Source: Hydrogenophilales bacterium 12-61-10 (GTDB lineage Bacteria > Pseudomonadota > Gammaproteobacteria > Burkholderiales > Thiobacillaceae). From it: a DNA stretch of 39,210 nucleotides. The DNA lies in NCBI GenBank assembly GCA_002279795.1, contig NCCT01000008.1:1-39210 (forward strand), written 5' to 3'. The stretch's first letter is position 1; every line of letters begins with the position of its first letter. The notes beneath the pieces are model-generated. The model had not been told where the DNA came from and made no database searches. It saw only the letters and a program-made list of their open reading frames with translations. Below are positions 18,540 through 27,122 of the stretch, piece after piece. The translations under genes were made by a program, and so were the position numbers.

Positions 18540-20285
18540 TTAGCGGGGCGCCCCGGCAAGGGGCTGGATTTCGGGGTTCGGGCCACTGCGTTTTGGCAGC
18601 CGCTGCAACAACTTCACCCGGTCGGGCAGTGGGGTGAAACGGCGTCCCGGCAAGGTTGAAAAAAACTGCGTGACAACATCGGTCGCGTCAAGAATGCCGC
18701 CGTTGGGCGCGCGCAGGACGCGGATTTTTTCTGCCGCCATGCGGTTGATCCAGTTGGCATTGTCGACATACCAGTAACCGCCGATGCGGTATTCGCGCGC
18801 CGGATCGAGCGGTTCGCCGTTGACGCGGATGTTGCTCGCCATGAAGCCGTATTCCTGAAACGGGTCGAGGTCGAAGCTGACGCCCGACCAGCCAAACAGC
18901 CAGCCGCCGGTCCAGTCGTCGATGTAGTGCGTCAGCGCGCCGCGCGCGGAGTTTTCGATCTGCCAGCGGATGTCCTCGCCGCGCACCACGCCGCACGCTA
19001 CCTGCGGGCCCACCGGCATGAAGTGGTAGAGGTCTTCGAGTTTGACGGGCCCCGGCGCAACATGGGTGCCGTAGCGGAAACCGCGAATGACGCCGACGTC
19101 CGAACGGCACACGCTTTTAAAGGCATCGGCCAGAAAGTTGTGCGAGCTGCCCTCGATGACGGCCGGCTGCAGCTTGCTGTCGGCATAGTTGGAGCGGTGC
19201 AGCGCGACCGCGGTGTGGCCGACGACGCTGTCGATCGGTGTGCGCAACACCGCGCCGTTGATCGGGTTGCTGTGAGGATGGAAGCCGGGGCCTGTGACGA
19301 AGCGGTGGCGCAAGCGGGCAATTCGGGCCTGCATGTCGGCGTCGGCCTGCAGGCGGCGGGTCGTGATGCGGTGCGCGGTATGGCGGTGGCCCGTCACGCG
19401 CCCGTTGGTCACGTGCAGCGTGATTTCACCGACCAGGGTGCCATCCTGGCCTTCCTCGACCAGCAGCGTGCCGGAACGCGTGCGCACGATACGATGTGTT
19501 TCCTCGTGCATGTCGGACGACAGCACGAGGTCGATGCCGGGGACGCTTTCGGCCATTTCACGGTTGGCTGCCAATCCGCGCTCCGAGGCCAGCACCAGCA
19601 CATCCACCTGTTTGCGCAGGCGCGGCACCAGGTACGCCAGTTCTTCGCTGCCCGGCGTCAGGGTAAAGCCGTCGATCACGTGCGTACTCACGGCCTGCGG
19701 TGCGCGGTCGGCGGTGAGTCCGATCATGCCAACCTTGAGTGCGCCCGCCTGAAAAATGCGGTACGGCGGCAGGACACGATGGCCGGCCTGGCGCGCGTAG
19801 GGCGTGGCGGGAAAGTCATACTGCGTTGCGTAGTACAGGTTGGCGGCGAGCGCGCCCCAGGGGGCTTGAGGCCGCTTGCCTGCGAACAGCTCGATAAAGC
19901 GCCGGGTGCCGTAAACAAAGTCCCAGTTGCCCGCGACGAAGGCATCGATTTTCAGCGGCGTCAGCAGTTCAACCATCGCCTGGCCTTCGCTATACAGCGC
20001 TTCTGCCGAGCCCTGGATGGTGTCGCCGGTATTGACCAGTAGCGCGCCCGGGTGGCGACGGCGGATTTCCTTGATCTGGCTCGCCACATAGGCCAGCCCG
20101 CCGACCTGTTCACCGTGGGTCGGCGAACCGGCGCGCATGTCGGGACGCGGAATCAGGTGGCCGTGCAGGTCGCCCAGATGTATGAACGTGACGCTGCCCG
20201 ACGCCGCTTTCCTGGCCTCGGCGGGCGCGGCCTGGGCCAGCGGGGCGGCCAGCGTGAGCAGGAAAAGGAGTGGACGAACCAACAT
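18540..20285 (-). CDS. SoxB-like periplasmic metallophosphatase-family hydrolase
   Basis: A 581-residue precursor with a Sec signal (MLVRPLLFLLTLAAPLAQA) and the two domains of 5'-nucleotidases/SoxB: a metallophosphatase domain (about 30-310) and a C-terminal 5'-nucleotidase domain. Metal-site residues seen are D39 and H41 in GDLHGHL, D88 in NTGDTIQGSAEALY, and N120 in GNWDFVYG. The usual GNHE(F) is changed: the catalytic His position is W121, as in SoxB (HWEFTYG type). The GHTH motif also reads SSDMHEETH. The QGSA.AL..GQ.MV segment is SoxB-like. SoxB releases sulfate from a SoxY-bound thiosulfate adduct, but no SoxYZ/AX genes are nearby, so the substrate is open. It begins 12 bases after the DsrE-like stop. 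Confidence 0.75.
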   Translation of the reverse strand: MLVRPLLFLLTLAAPLAQAAPAEARKAASGSVTFIHLGDLHGHLIPRPDMRAGSPTHGEQVGGLAYVASQIKEIRRRHPGALLVNTGDTIQGSAEALYSEGQAMVELLTPLKIDAFVAGNWDFVYGTRRFIELFAGKRPQAPWGALAANLYYATQYDFPATPYARQAGHRVLPPYRIFQAGALKVGMIGLTADRAPQAVSTHVIDGFTLTPGSEELAYLVPRLRKQVDVLVLASERGLAANREMAESVPGIDLVLSSDMHEETHRIVRTRSGTLLVEEGQDGTLVGEITLHVTNGRVTGHRHTAHRITTRRLQADADMQARIARLRHRFVTGPGFHPHSNPINGAVLRTPIDSVVGHTAVALHRSNYADSKLQPAVIEGSSHNFLADAFKSVCRSDVGVIRGFRYGTHVAPGPVKLEDLYHFMPVGPQVACGVVRGEDIRWQIENSARGALTHYIDDWTGGWLFGWSGVSFDLDPFQEYGFMASNIRVNGEPLDPAREYRIGGYWYVDNANWINRMAAEKIRVLRAPNGGILDATDVVTQFFSTLPGRRFTPLPDRVKLLQRLPKRSGPNPEIQPLAGAPR

Positions 20286-20297
20286 GTCAGGGCGATG

Positions 20298-20729
20298 TCA
20301 GGGCGCGGCGTAGACCCAGCCTTCAGCCTGGCGCACCGTGATTTCGGCCAGTCCGGACGGCACGCTGGCGAGGTTGAAGGTGCTGATCAGGTCGGTGCGC
20401 CTGAGCTTGGCGGCATAGAGGCTTTTTTCGCAGATGACGAAGCGCACGCCACGGTGATTCATCTCCTTCAGCTCGTCTGCCAGCGGGGTGTAATAGCGCA
20501 AGGTTCTGACTCCCGGGCCCCAGGCGACGATCTGGATGGCGACGTTGTCGCGCCCGAGGGTGTCCTGCACGTTTCGCGCATGGTTCAGCGCCAGCTTCAA
20601 CTTGTCGGTCGAGTCTTCGGTGATCTGCAGCATCAGCTTGTAGCGTGGCGTGGCGGCATGGGAGGCCACGGCGCCCCATCCAGCCAGCAGCGCACACAGC
20701 ATCGCGAAAACTTTAATGAGTCGGGTCAT
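20298..20729 (-). CDS. Periplasmic DsrE-like protein
   Basis: Start ATG 20729 gives 143 residues and overlaps the SulP stop by 17 bases; the frame extends to 20816 without support. A Sec signal (MTRLIKVFAMLCALLAGWGA...ASHA) precedes a DsrE fold: YKLMLQITEDSTDKLKLALNHARNV, VAIQIVAWGPGV and GVRFVICEKSLYAAKL. C100 sits where this family keeps its sulfur-binding Cys (FxxCxxT/S-L). Cytoplasmic DsrE/TusD proteins carry persulfide sulfur; a secreted version would act in the periplasm with the neighbouring cytochromes and SoxB-like enzyme. The catalytic role is inferred from the Cys and the context. Confidence 0.78.
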   Translation of the reverse strand: MTRLIKVFAMLCALLAGWGAVASHAATPRYKLMLQITEDSTDKLKLALNHARNVQDTLGRDNVAIQIVAWGPGVRTLRYYTPLADELKEMNHRGVRFVICEKSLYAAKLRRTDLISTFNLASVPSGLAEITVRQAEGWVYAAP

Positions 20730-22422
20730 ACGTCGGGTCCTTGAGCAAGATGTCGCGCGGCACGGCTTCGCCGGTGGCCAGGCGGTAGTAGATGCATTGC
20801 GCGCCGATGAGGTCAATCAGGCCGGATTTGGTCAGCAGATCGTCGAAACCGTGGTCGCGCAAGCCGAGATAAAGCTGGCCGCCCGCCTGATGGCGTCGCG
20901 TCGCTTCCTTGGCCAGGGTCTGCGCGCCGGCGGTATCGAGGTGGCCCACGTGCTGCAGCGAGAGGAACAGGCTGCGCGCGCGGCCTTCGCTGTTCGCCAG
21001 CGCACGAAACTGGGCGTCGATCGATTGCACCGAACCGAAAAACAGGTTGCCGGTGACGCGCAATGCGGTGACCTCGTCGCCCAGTTCGGGCGGCAGGCAA
21101 GTGCGCGCGGTGTGCTCGTCCAGGCGCCGCAGCACCGGGCGCGAAACATTGGCGAGATAGACGCCGATCGACAGGATGACGCCTACCACCACGCCGTAAT
21201 CCAGACCCAGAATGACGGCGGCGGCGAAGCACGCGATAAAGATCATGAATTCAGCGCGCACGTTGATCAGCAAGCGGATTTCCTTGCGATCGACCAGTCC
21301 CCAGCCAACCAGCATCAACAAGCCGGCCATCACCGCAATCGGCATCAGCGCGATCAGACCGGACGCGAACACGACCAGCACCGCCAGCGCGACGGCCGAC
21401 ACCAGGCTGGACAGCGGCGTTCTGGCGCCGGCATCGAAGTTGGCTGCGCTGCGATTGAACGAGCCGCAACTGACAAAACACGACATATAGCTGCCGACGA
21501 CATTGGACAGGCCCTGGCCGACAATTTCCCGGTTCATGTCGAGCACCTGCCCCGTTTTGGCCTGCATCGAGCGCGCAATCACCGCCGACTGCATCAGGCC
21601 GAGAAAGCCGATCAGCACGGCGGACAACAGCAGGTCGTAGTAAATAAGCCGGCTGTCCGCGCTGAAGTCGACGGGTACAAAGGGCAGCGCCGACAGGGTC
21701 AGCGCGCCCAGCTTGTCGATGCGCAGGCTTGCCGGACCGAACAGGGTGTCGAGCACCCAGGCGAACAGGGTGCCGGCGACGATGGCGATGATGAGGTGCG
21801 GCAGTTTGCGGTTGATGCTGCGCGTGATCACCCCGGACAGAATCGTCACCAGGCCGCACGACGCCGCGGCCCAGTTGGCGTGGTCGAGGTTGTACCAGGC
21901 CTGCAGCACGGTTTCATGGATTTCCTCGCGCTGGTTCATCAGGATGCCGAAGAAGTTGCCGAGCTGCTGGATGATGATGACCACCCCCACCCCGGCCGCC
22001 AGCCCGACGATCACCGAATGCGAAATGTAGTTGAACACCACGCCCAGCCGCGCCAGGCCGAAGGCGAGCTGGAACACTCCCGCCATGAAGGTGAGCCCCA
22101 TCGCGTACATGATGTATTGCTCGGTGCCGCGGCTGGCGAATGCCGACAGGTCGATGAAGATCAACACCGCGAGCGCGGTGTTGGGTCCCGACATGACGTG
22201 GAAGCTCGAGCCGAACAGGGCGGCGATGATGACCGGGAAAATCGACGTGTAAATGCCGTATTCCGGCGGCAGCCCGGCGAGCGCGGCGAGCGCCACCGCT
22301 TGCGGCAGGATCAGCACCCCGGCGGTGATCCCGGCGGCCAGATCGGCACGCAGCGTCGGGCGGTCGAGCACGCGCCACCAGATCAGGAACGGGAATAATG
22401 TGGCAAGGCGTGACTCAGCCAT
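20713..22422 (-). CDS. SulP-family anion permease with STAS domain
   Basis: I chose ATG 22422 (569 residues), which overlaps the preceding cytochrome stop by eight bases. The N-terminal ~410 residues hold the SulP core of about 12-14 TM helices, with LAAGITAGVLILPQAVALAALAGLPPEYGIY and SGPNTALAVLIF as the signature segments. The C-terminal ~130 residues form a cytoplasmic STAS domain (TALRVTGNLFFGSVQSID, SLFLSLQHVGHLDTAGAQTL). SulP proteins move sulfate, bicarbonate or other anions. In this operon, sulfate or sulfite movement linked to sulfur oxidation is the natural guess. Confidence 0.9.
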   Translation of the reverse strand: MAESRLATLFPFLIWWRVLDRPTLRADLAAGITAGVLILPQAVALAALAGLPPEYGIYTSIFPVIIAALFGSSFHVMSGPNTALAVLIFIDLSAFASRGTEQYIMYAMGLTFMAGVFQLAFGLARLGVVFNYISHSVIVGLAAGVGVVIIIQQLGNFFGILMNQREEIHETVLQAWYNLDHANWAAASCGLVTILSGVITRSINRKLPHLIIAIVAGTLFAWVLDTLFGPASLRIDKLGALTLSALPFVPVDFSADSRLIYYDLLLSAVLIGFLGLMQSAVIARSMQAKTGQVLDMNREIVGQGLSNVVGSYMSCFVSCGSFNRSAANFDAGARTPLSSLVSAVALAVLVVFASGLIALMPIAVMAGLLMLVGWGLVDRKEIRLLINVRAEFMIFIACFAAAVILGLDYGVVVGVILSIGVYLANVSRPVLRRLDEHTARTCLPPELGDEVTALRVTGNLFFGSVQSIDAQFRALANSEGRARSLFLSLQHVGHLDTAGAQTLAKEATRRHQAGGQLYLGLRDHGFDDLLTKSGLIDLIGAQCIYYRLATGEAVPRDILLKDPTYDPTH

Positions 22423-23359
22423 CGGGAATCTCATCGACGAAAATACTGAACCAGCCCATGCGGGGATCCCATGGCCGGCTTTGAATCTTGAGATAGAACG
22501 CCACGTCCAGCGCTTCCTGGTCGCTGAGGCTGCCGCGCTTGCCCAATGGCATGTTGCCCTTGATGAACCCGGCTGCCGCGCCCAGCTTGTTCATGCCCGC
22601 GCCCGATGCGTAGGCATCCCAGCCCCACAGCGGCGGGAACTGGTAGCCATGGCCATCGGCGCGCGCGATGCCCGCGCCGTTCTTGCCGTGGCATACCGCG
22701 CACTGGCTTTGATAGACGACCTTGCCGCGCCCGTGCGAGGCCTCGCGCGGCGCACTGACGCCGATGAAGCCGCGCCCCGCCATGATTGCGCGCGCCGGGA
22801 CGTTGGTCGAAAGCCACTGCGCGTACGCGAGCAATGCCTGCATTTCGGGTGAGTCGAGGGTCGGCGCCGTGCCATCCATGCTGTAGCGAAAGCATTCGCC
22901 GATGCGCTCGGGAAAGGTGTTGGCGCGCAGGTTCTTGCCGCGGTACAGCGGATACAACGGATAGCCGGCCCACAGTGGCGCAGCGCCCGCCATCCGCCCT
23001 TCTGACAAATGGCAATTGCTGCAGTTGAGACCATTGCTGACATAACGGCGCGCGTAGCGCTGGGTGTCGACAAAAATATTGCGTCCGGCGCGCACCTGAT
23101 CGCCCCAGGCGTTGTCCGGCAGCTCGGCCAGGCGCGGCGGCACGAACTGGCGATCGGCCGGATCGGCCACCAGCATTTCGGTCTGTTCGGTCGGCAGGCC
23201 GATCCGGGGCGGCTCGATCAGCCGGCGGGCGAGCGGGGTATCGCTGGCTTCATCCCAGACCGGGACATCGATGGCGCGACCCACCGCATCCGGCGCGGCG
23301 CTGCCATTGAGGCCGGGGGCCAGCAACAGGAGGACGAGCAGGGAGGTTCGGTTCGACAT
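22415..23359 (-). CDS. TsdA-like diheme cytochrome c, paralogue A
   Basis: A 314-residue precursor with a Sec signal (MSNRTSLLVLLLLAPGLNGSAA). Haem sites are CSNCH (113-117) and CAVCH (220-224). The surrounding blocks GRNIFVDT, YVSNGLNCSNCHLSEGR, PLYRGKN, RIGECFRYSMDG, DSPEMQALLAYAQWLS, FPPLWG and NMPLG match thiosulfate dehydrogenase TsdA. C156 lies 39 residues after the first haem His, where TsdA has its unusual Cys haem ligand. It keeps the Arg residues of YR, RI and FRYS and the Met of GAGM. TsdA joins two thiosulfates to tetrathionate or the reverse. It is two bases after paralogue B and coupled to the SulP gene. I placed the start at the signal peptide, not at the upstream open frame. 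Confidence 0.85.
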   Translation of the reverse strand: MSNRTSLLVLLLLAPGLNGSAAPDAVGRAIDVPVWDEASDTPLARRLIEPPRIGLPTEQTEMLVADPADRQFVPPRLAELPDNAWGDQVRAGRNIFVDTQRYARRYVSNGLNCSNCHLSEGRMAGAAPLWAGYPLYPLYRGKNLRANTFPERIGECFRYSMDGTAPTLDSPEMQALLAYAQWLSTNVPARAIMAGRGFIGVSAPREASHGRGKVVYQSQCAVCHGKNGAGIARADGHGYQFPPLWGWDAYASGAGMNKLGAAAGFIKGNMPLGKRGSLSDQEALDVAFYLKIQSRPWDPRMGWFSIFVDEIPDG

Positions 23360-23361
23360 CG

Positions 23362-24246
23362 TCAAAGACCGGTGAAACCGCGGGAAAAATCCGAAATCCA
23401 GGACTTGCGGGGGTCGATGGGGCGCTTCTTCAGACGGATGTACAGCGCCACATCGTAGGCTTCCTGGTCCGCCAGACTCATGCCGCGGCCCAGCGGCATG
23501 TTGCCCTTGATATAGGCGGCGGCCGTGCGCACGGTGTAGATGCCCGCCCCCCGGTTGAAGCTCTGCGGACCCCACACCGGGGGAAACTGGTAGCGCACCT
23601 GGTCTGCCGCCTTGACGCCCTGGCCGTCGGCGCCGTGGCAAACCGCGCATTTCATGTCGTACACCACGCGGCCACGGTCGGGCGACGGCTCGATGTCGCG
23701 CTTGATCTGCACAAAACCGCGCCCCGGCAAGCGCGTGCCGGACGGAACGCCGCGCGCCAGCCATTGCGAATAGGCAGAAATGGCCTGGATCTCGCGCGAT
23801 TGCAACGCCGGCATCAGGCCATTCAGCGAGAAGCGAAAGCAGTCCTGTATCCGCATCTGGAACGTGTTGACGTCGTCGTTCTTGCCGCGATACGTTGGAT
23901 ACATCGGCCACGCGCCCCACATCGGCGCGGCATCCGGCTTGCGGCCTTCACCCAGATGACAGCTTGCGCAATTGAGGCCATTGCCCGCATAACGCGGCGC
24001 ACGCAGCTTGGTGTCGACGAAAATTTGGCGTCCTTCGCGCACCAGCTCGCCCCATGCGTTGCCCGGCAATTCGTCGAGTTCGGGTGGCACAAAGCGTGTG
24101 CCCGGGCGGCGCAAGGTCTCGGCTTCCAGCGTGCCGGGCGCGTCGGTCAGCGCCATGGCCGCACTCGGGCGCTGGTTGTACGGCCAGTCGCGCGCGATCG
24201 CGGGGGACGCAATCATCATTGCTGCCAGCAGCGCCAGAGACTTCAT
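23362..24246 (-). CDS. TsdA-like diheme cytochrome c, paralogue B
   Basis: A 294-residue precursor with a Sec signal (MKSLALLAAMMIASPAIA) and haem sites CASCH (93-97) and CAVCH (200-204). It shares with paralogue A the blocks GRQIFVDT, NGLNCASCHLGEGRKPDAAPMW, YPTYRGKN and RIQDCFRFSLNG (candidate Cys ligand C136), plus FPPVWG and NMPLG. The Arg residues of YR, RI and FRFS are kept, but GAGM of paralogue A is GAGI here, so the second haem environment may differ. The start overlaps the previous gene's stop as ATGA. This is a likely second active or electron-transfer copy in the same complex. Confidence 0.85.
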   Translation of the reverse strand: MKSLALLAAMMIASPAIARDWPYNQRPSAAMALTDAPGTLEAETLRRPGTRFVPPELDELPGNAWGELVREGRQIFVDTKLRAPRYAGNGLNCASCHLGEGRKPDAAPMWGAWPMYPTYRGKNDDVNTFQMRIQDCFRFSLNGLMPALQSREIQAISAYSQWLARGVPSGTRLPGRGFVQIKRDIEPSPDRGRVVYDMKCAVCHGADGQGVKAADQVRYQFPPVWGPQSFNRGAGIYTVRTAAAYIKGNMPLGRGMSLADQEAYDVALYIRLKKRPIDPRKSWISDFSRGFTGL

Positions 24247-25112
24247 CGCGTGTCTCGCATGCGTTGCAGCAGACCGATACGCGGATCGGCCGGACGCGGT
24301 TGCGCCAGCACGTAAGCGGCAATATCGGCGGCGTGTTGCGCGGACAGGCTGCCGCCGCGCCCGAGCGGCATGTTGGCTTGCAGATACGCCGCCAGCACCG
24401 CGGGGCGCGCGAGTTTGGAACCTGCACTGTAAGAATTCGCCCCCCACAGCGGCGGGAACTGATAGCCGGCTGTCTGCCTGGCGATGCCCTGCCCGTTGGC
24501 GCCGTGGCAGGTCAGACACTGCGCGCGGTACAGCGCGTGTCCACGCTTTGCCGATCCGCTGGCTGCGGCCACGCCCCGGGGCGCACCGGCCAGCGCACCG
24601 CCTGCGCCAAAACCTTGTCCGGGAAGCTCGGCGCGGGTGGGGGCGTTGGTCGCCAGCCACTGCGAATACGCCACCAGCGCCTGCATTTCGGGTGAATCGA
24701 GCGGCGGGCTCTGGCCGTTCAGGTTGAAGTGGAAACAGTCCTGTATCTGCGCCTCGAAGGTTTGCACGGTGCCCGGCGTGTCGCCTGGGCGCGGGTAGCG
24801 GCCCCACGCCGCCCACATCGGCGCGGCGTTCGGCTTGCGGCCTTCAGACAAATGGCAGTGGGTGCAGGACAACTGATTACCGCCGTATCGGCGTGCAAGA
24901 TTCGCGGTGTCGATGAAGATCCGGCGTCCCAGCTTGACCAGATCACCATGCTTGTCTTCCGGGATGTCCAGGATCGCGGGCGGGATGAACACCTCGCCCG
25001 GTGCGGCAACCGGCACCTCGACCAGATTGCCCGGCAATGGCACGGAAAGCGGCGTGAGCGCAGCGCTTGGGCTCGCCAGCACCACCAGCATGAGCGCATG
25101 CCATCCCTTCAT
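24243..25112 (-). CDS. TsdA-like diheme cytochrome c, divergent paralogue C
   Basis: A 289-residue precursor from ATG 25112, which overlaps the upstream cytochrome stop as ATGA. It has a Sec signal (MKGWHALMLVVLASPSAA) and haem sites CTHCH (83-87) and CLTCH (199-203). The fold-wide blocks match paralogues A and B (RRIFIDTANLARRYGGNQLSC, DSPEMQALVAYSQWLA, FPPLWG, NMPLG) and the candidate Cys ligand is kept at C126 in QIQDCFHFNLNG. However, YRGKN is replaced by a longer YPRPGDTPG loop, RI by QI, FRxS by FHFN, and GAGM by GSKL. The charged pocket that should bind thiosulfate thus looks lost, suggesting an electron-transfer or regulatory subunit or another substrate. Confidence 0.83.
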   Translation of the reverse strand: MKGWHALMLVVLASPSAALTPLSVPLPGNLVEVPVAAPGEVFIPPAILDIPEDKHGDLVKLGRRIFIDTANLARRYGGNQLSCTHCHLSEGRKPNAAPMWAAWGRYPRPGDTPGTVQTFEAQIQDCFHFNLNGQSPPLDSPEMQALVAYSQWLATNAPTRAELPGQGFGAGGALAGAPRGVAAASGSAKRGHALYRAQCLTCHGANGQGIARQTAGYQFPPLWGANSYSAGSKLARPAVLAAYLQANMPLGRGGSLSAQHAADIAAYVLAQPRPADPRIGLLQRMRDTR

Positions 25113-25885
25113 TGCGCGTCTGACCGATAGGACTGATTGGCCAGATAGGCTGCGATCGCGTGTTTGTCGCCTTCGGTCATCCATTCCGCAACCGAGCGCA
25201 TCAAGCCATTTTCATCATTGTCGCGACTGCCTGCCTGCCAGCGGTTCAGCTGCTCGATGACGTATTGCGGCGGCTGCCCCGTGAGCGCCGGAAACACCGC
25301 TCCGACCCCGACCCCGTTTTGGCCGTGGCAGGCAAAACACCCCGGCACGCCGTATTCCGGCTTGCCGCGCAGCGCCAAGTCCTCGCCGCGCTCCAGCGTT
25401 TCCGGATCGCCCGCCAGCGGGACGGCGACAAACGCCTGCGCGGCGTAATACTGTGCCAGCGCATCGACTTCATCGGCTTTCAATGCCTTGGCGATCGGGC
25501 TCATGATGGCGTCGTGACGCAGCCCCGGGGTGAGCGTGGAGTAAGGCAGATTGATCCGCGGAGTTTTGGAATAGTCGCGCGCAATTTTGTCGAAATGCGC
25601 ACCGGTGAGCGGGGCCTCGCGCCCGTAGTCACGCAATTGCCGCGCGAGATAACCCGCGTCCAGGCCCGCCAGGCGGGGAAATCCGGCAGCCGCATTGCCC
25701 TCGCCCTGTGTGCCGTGGCAACTGATGCATGCCGGCACGCCTTCGCGGCCTTTTTGAGCCAGTTCTGCGCCGAGCGCGCGTGCGGCGACGATTTCAGGCG
25801 GGACGCGGCCCTGCCAATACATGGCAAGCGCACTGCCCAGTCCAAGCGTGGCGGCCCCGGCCAGTAACCAGCGAGAAATTTTCAT
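25109..25885 (-). CDS. Diheme cytochrome c, c4-like
   Basis: A 258-residue protein from ATG 25885, with an N-terminal hydrophobic segment (WLLAGAATLGLGSALAMYW) that may be a signal anchor because no clear cleavage site follows. Two class I domains carry CISCH (53-57) and CFACH (183-187). The spacing and the segments FPRLAGLDAGYLARQLRDY, AIMSPIAKAL (M128 as a likely distal ligand), FPALTGQPPQYVIEQL and NGLMRSVAEWM resemble cytochrome c4. Such proteins pass electrons to terminal oxidases and would be the acceptor for the three TsdA-like cytochromes encoded downstream. The 124 bases upstream, after the YeeE gene, hold no gene. Confidence 0.85.
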   Translation of the reverse strand: MKISRWLLAGAATLGLGSALAMYWQGRVPPEIVAARALGAELAQKGREGVPACISCHGTQGEGNAAAGFPRLAGLDAGYLARQLRDYGREAPLTGAHFDKIARDYSKTPRINLPYSTLTPGLRHDAIMSPIAKALKADEVDALAQYYAAQAFVAVPLAGDPETLERGEDLALRGKPEYGVPGCFACHGQNGVGVGAVFPALTGQPPQYVIEQLNRWQAGSRDNDENGLMRSVAEWMTEGDKHAIAAYLANQSYRSDAQ

Positions 25886-26009
25886 GAGCGAAGGTTTTCC
25901 GTTGCAACAGGCAGGGCGTGTGCGGCGCGCAGCGGGCGTTGACCCGGCGCTGAAGACAAACCTGGGCGGCACGGGCTGGCGGGACGGCCCGATGCGATCC
26001 GTGAGGCGG

Positions 26010-26426
26010 TCAATGTGGCAGCCATTTTCTGACGCAGCCATAGAGCCAGGTGCCGTGCAATGCGCCCGCCAGCGCAGCCAGCGCACCGATCGACCCCATG
26101 CCGACAAGGGAAAAGATGGGCCCGGGGCACAAGCCGATGACGCCCCAGCCGAGGCCAAAAATGAAACCGCCCACCAGATAATTGGTGCGGCCCGCTGCTT
26201 TTTGGGGAATGACGATCGCTTCGCCGTCGAGCGTGAGCAGACGGCTGTAACGTTTGAGCAGCAATACCCCGATGGAGGCGGTGGCAATGGCGCTCGCCAG
26301 AATGCCGAACATGTGGGCCGACTGGAAATGGAACATTTCCATGATGCGATACCAGGACGCCGCCTCGGATTTGATCATCACGAACCCAAAGGCCAGCCCT
26401 GTCAGGAAGTAAGGCAGCAAGCGCAT
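26010..26426 (-). CDS. YeeE/YedE-family membrane protein, C-terminal-half component
   Basis: A 138-residue integral membrane protein with about four TM segments and the conserved motif GLGWGVIGLCPGP, whose Cys is the sulfur-handling residue known from thiosulfate transporter TsuA (YeeE). Single-chain YeeE proteins are about 350 residues; here the two halves are separate genes, with this one following its partner by six bases. The pair probably imports a sulfur compound, or exports sulfur, across the inner membrane. It starts with MRLLPYFLTGLAFGFVMIKSEAASWYRI, a typical start for this half. Confidence 0.87.
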   Translation of the reverse strand: MRLLPYFLTGLAFGFVMIKSEAASWYRIMEMFHFQSAHMFGILASAIATASIGVLLLKRYSRLLTLDGEAIVIPQKAAGRTNYLVGGFIFGLGWGVIGLCPGPIFSLVGMGSIGALAALAGALHGTWLYGCVRKWLPH

Positions 26427-26432
26427 GGCGAT

Positions 26433-27005
26433 TCAGTCGAGCAGGGTGAACAGGTGCGGCGTGACGAAATGCGCTGAAAGCAGGCCGCCGGTAAAAATCC
26501 CGACCACTGCAAGCACGGACTGGCGCTGCAGCGTCGAGAGCCCGGTGATGGCGTGACCGGACGTGCATCCGCTCGCGTAGCGGGTGCCGAATCCCACCAG
26601 CACACCGCCGCTGAACATGACGAAAACGCTTATCCAGTTGAAGTCGAACAGAATAGGCGGCAGAAATCCGCCGTCGATGGGCACGTTCCAATGGGAAAAC
26701 ATGGTGAGTGCGGCCACCGAAAGCGCGACCGGCTGCGGATTGGCAAACACGATTCCGGCCAAAAACCCGCCCAGCACAACGCCAGCGGAAAACACCAGAC
26801 CCCAGCGGTGCTCACGCCAGTTGTAGCGAAAGAAATCCACGCGGATCGACTCGGGCTGCGCGATGGCGCACAGGTGGCGCAGGTTGGAGGAAATGCCGAA
26901 CGAGCGATTGCCGATCCACAACGTCAACGGCACCAACGATCCGATCAGCGGCCCCGCGACATACCAGGGCCAGGGCGCATGCAGCCAGGCGAGCAAAATA
27001 TCCAT
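26433..27005 (-). CDS. YeeE/YedE-family membrane protein, N-terminal-half component
   Basis: Start ATG 27005 ([15 protein letters not shown]) gives 190 residues; the open frame to 27068 would add a hydrophilic stretch without a family counterpart. About five TM segments are visible, with the conserved block [20 protein letters not shown] carrying the family's Cys-containing sulfur motif. It is the first gene of the twelve-gene run, preceded by the sigma-54-type promoter at 27123-27138. Together with the next gene it forms a split YeeE/YedE transporter of the PmpA/PmpB type. Confidence 0.87.
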   Translation of the reverse strand: MDILLAWLHAPWPWYVAGPLIGSLVPLTLWIGNRSFGISSNLRHLCAIAQPESIRVDFFRYNWREHRWGLVFSAGVVLGGFLAGIVFANPQPVALSVAALTMFSHWNVPIDGGFLPPILFDFNWISVFVMFSGGVLVGFGTRYASGCTSGHAITGLSTLQRQSVLAVVGIFTGGLLSAHFVTPHLFTLLD

Positions 27006-27093
27006 TCGTTCTTTCAGGGGGGCCTGTAAACGATCCGGCTGTGAATGTCGGTTGATGTCCTGGCTCAATGCCGACGCCGGGTATGGACTGCCC

Positions 27094-27113
27094 GGTAGAT
27101 GCGCGGATCTACC
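27094..27113 (-). promoter_or_regulatory. Leader hairpin at predicted transcript start
   Basis: A 7-bp perfect inverted repeat (ggtagat / atctacc) with a six-base loop begins at the position where a transcript from the sigma-54-type promoter should start (about 27112). It could protect the mRNA 5' end or serve as an operator. Confidence 0.35.
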
Positions 27114-27122
27114 TGAAATGGG

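Noticed and set aside
17181-18659. 492-codon plus-strand frame opposite the RND gene
   Set aside because: Rich in Arg, Gln, Asp and His with no domain; shadow of the exporter.
23362-24816. Long cytochrome c frames extending upstream of the chosen starts
   Set aside because: The extra residues overlap the preceding paralogue in another frame; the signal peptides and ATGA junctions fix the shorter starts.
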